5,834 bases of DNA from Candidatus Cloacimonadota bacterium (lineage in GTDB: Bacteria > Cloacimonadota > Cloacimonadia > Cloacimonadales > Cloacimonadaceae), in contig JAEWNJ010000021.1 of assembly GCA_023392795.1 (NCBI GenBank), forward strand, positions 1 to 5,834, in the 5' to 3' direction. Below the pieces are notes generated by a model. It ran no database searches and was not told the DNA's origin. It was given only the letters and a program-made list of their open reading frames with translations. This document shows, piece after piece, positions 4,801 to 5,834 of this stretch (its first letter is position 1; each line of letters opens with the position of its first letter). The position numbers were made by a program, and so were the translations under genes.

Positions 4801-5834
4801 ATGCAGGACCGCTTTGATATTATCGTCATTGGCGCGGGGCACGCGGGTATAGAAGCCGCTTTGGCTGCGGCACGCCGTGGGGCTGATACCGCGCTCTTTA
4901 CCATCAAACTGGAAGCCATCGGCAGAATGAGCTGCAATCCCTCCATCGGAGGTCCCGCCAAAGGGCATCTGGCGCGCGAGATCGACGCACTAGGCGGTGA
5001 AATGGCGCGCGTGGCGGATCTCTCGGGCATCCATTTCCGCATGCTAAATCGCAAGAAAGGCCCTGCTGTGTGGGCACCCAGAGCGCAAAACGACCGCGCC
5101 ATGTATTCCACCCTGATGCGCGAAGCGGTGGAAAATACACCAAACCTAAGATTGATCGAAGCGGACGTGGCATCACTGATCGTGCAGAATGGCGAAGTGA
5201 AGGGCTGCGTCAGCCTGATCGGACGCGAGTACACAGCACGAAAAGTGATCATCGCTTCCGGAACCTTTTTGAAGGGAACCATCCATATAGGTTCCCGCAG
5301 CTTTAGCGGTGGACGCAGCGGCGAACCTGCCTCCGATCAGCTCTCACTTCACCTGAAAGACCTGGGACTGCAGGTAAAGCGTTTCAAGACTGGGACCCCT
5401 CCCCGAGTGGATCTGCAAAGCCTGGATTACTCTGCTTTGGAAGCCCAGGAAGGGGACGATAATCCCCGGGGCTTTTCCTTTTATCGCGATATCCCGGTAC
5501 GCAATCTTGCGTGCTGTTACATCACCCGCACCACGGCGGAAACGCATGCCATCATCAAAGAGCATATCCATGAATCAGCGCTGTACTCCGGCATAATACA
5601 GGGCATCGGACCTCGCTACTGCCCCTCCATCGAGGATAAGATCGTGAAGTTTCCTGATCGGGACAGCCATCAGGTCTTCATCGAACCTGAAGGTCTGCAT
5701 ACTCACGAAGGCTACGTAAATGGAGTTTCCACCAGCCTCCCGGCCTACGTGCAAGAACAGATTATTCACAGCATTCCCGGTCTGGAACAGGCAAAGATCA
5801 TGCGTTATGCCTACGCCATCGAATATGACTACAT
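4801..5834 (+). CDS. mnmG: tRNA U34 5-carboxymethylaminomethyl modification enzyme MnmG (GidA), 3' end cut by window
   Basis: The first 344 codons of a protein usually 600-650 residues long; no stop occurs before the right edge. With MnmE it installs the cmnm5 or nm5 group on wobble U34 of certain tRNAs, using FAD, NADH and a folate. Visible are the FAD-binding GAGHAG (11-16), S44-CNPSIGGPAKGHL with the redox Cys45, NRKKGPAVW-PRAQNDR, GTFLKGTIHIG, GGRSGEPAS, KTGTPPR and GPRY-C274-PSIEDK with the second catalytic cysteine. FIEPEGL and STSLP lead to the AIEYDY at the edge. The CYITHTN string of the family reads CYITRTT here. ATG 4801 gives the expected N-terminus (residues 5-16 FDIIVIGAGHAG). 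Its ribosome-binding site is weak, and it starts 14 nt after engB, suggesting co-transcription. No mnmE or rsmG (gidB) is visible in the window. Confidence 0.97.
   Translation, partial: MQDRFDIIVIGAGHAGIEAALAAARRGADTALFTIKLEAIGRMSCNPSIGGPAKGHLAREIDALGGEMARVADLSGIHFRMLNRKKGPAVWAPRAQNDRAMYSTLMREAVENTPNLRLIEADVASLIVQNGEVKGCVSLIGREYTARKVIIASGTFLKGTIHIGSRSFSGGRSGEPASDQLSLHLKDLGLQVKRFKTGTPPRVDLQSLDYSALEAQEGDDNPRGFSFYRDIPVRNLACCYITRTTAETHAIIKEHIHESALYSGIIQGIGPRYCPSIEDKIVKFPDRDSHQVFIEPEGLHTHEGYVNGVSTSLPAYVQEQIIHSIPGLEQAKIMRYAYAIEYDY

Overview
The window is about 50% GC and gene-dense on the plus strand only. It has a 5' non-coding stretch of roughly 500 bases followed by seven plus-strand genes. I infer an uncultured Gram-negative-type bacterium. 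The dense small hairpins and short GC-rich tandem repeats in the spacer, with the gene style, remind me of candidate phyla such as Cloacimonadota, but this is a low-confidence impression and nothing here proves it.

Region 1 (1-495) has no credible gene but is unusually structured. It holds six short back-to-back hairpins (17-141), one long interrupted stem-loop (225-290) and four head-to-tail copies of a 25-bp unit (362-461). A TTGACA-type promoter candidate follows at 496-523.

Region 2 (553-2774) is a tight three-gene iron-sulfur operon. It encodes an Rrf2/IscR-family regulator with three cysteines, a NifS/IscS-like class V PLP enzyme, and an IscU-type scaffold. The PLP enzyme keeps the PLP lysine and the loop cysteine but has lost several residues normally conserved near the cofactor. 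The scaffold carries a C-terminal extension that reads as a MIP18/DUF59 domain without its cysteine. The genes overlap by 4 nt or abut, so they should be co-transcribed. The regulator plausibly senses cluster supply and controls the sulfur donor and scaffold.

Region 3 (2870-5834) starts after a 95-bp gap. It runs corA (Mg2+ channel), queD (6-carboxytetrahydropterin synthase, queuosine pathway), engB/yihA/ysxC (ribosome-assembly GTPase) and the first 344 codons of mnmG (tRNA U34 modification), which runs off the right edge. QueD and MnmG both serve tRNA wobble position 34, and EngB serves the large ribosomal subunit, so this is a translation-oriented housekeeping cluster with an Mg2+ transporter at its head.

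The most noteworthy signals are the divergent NifS paired with an IscU-MIP18 fusion under an Rrf2 regulator, and the layered repeat/hairpin architecture in the leader region.
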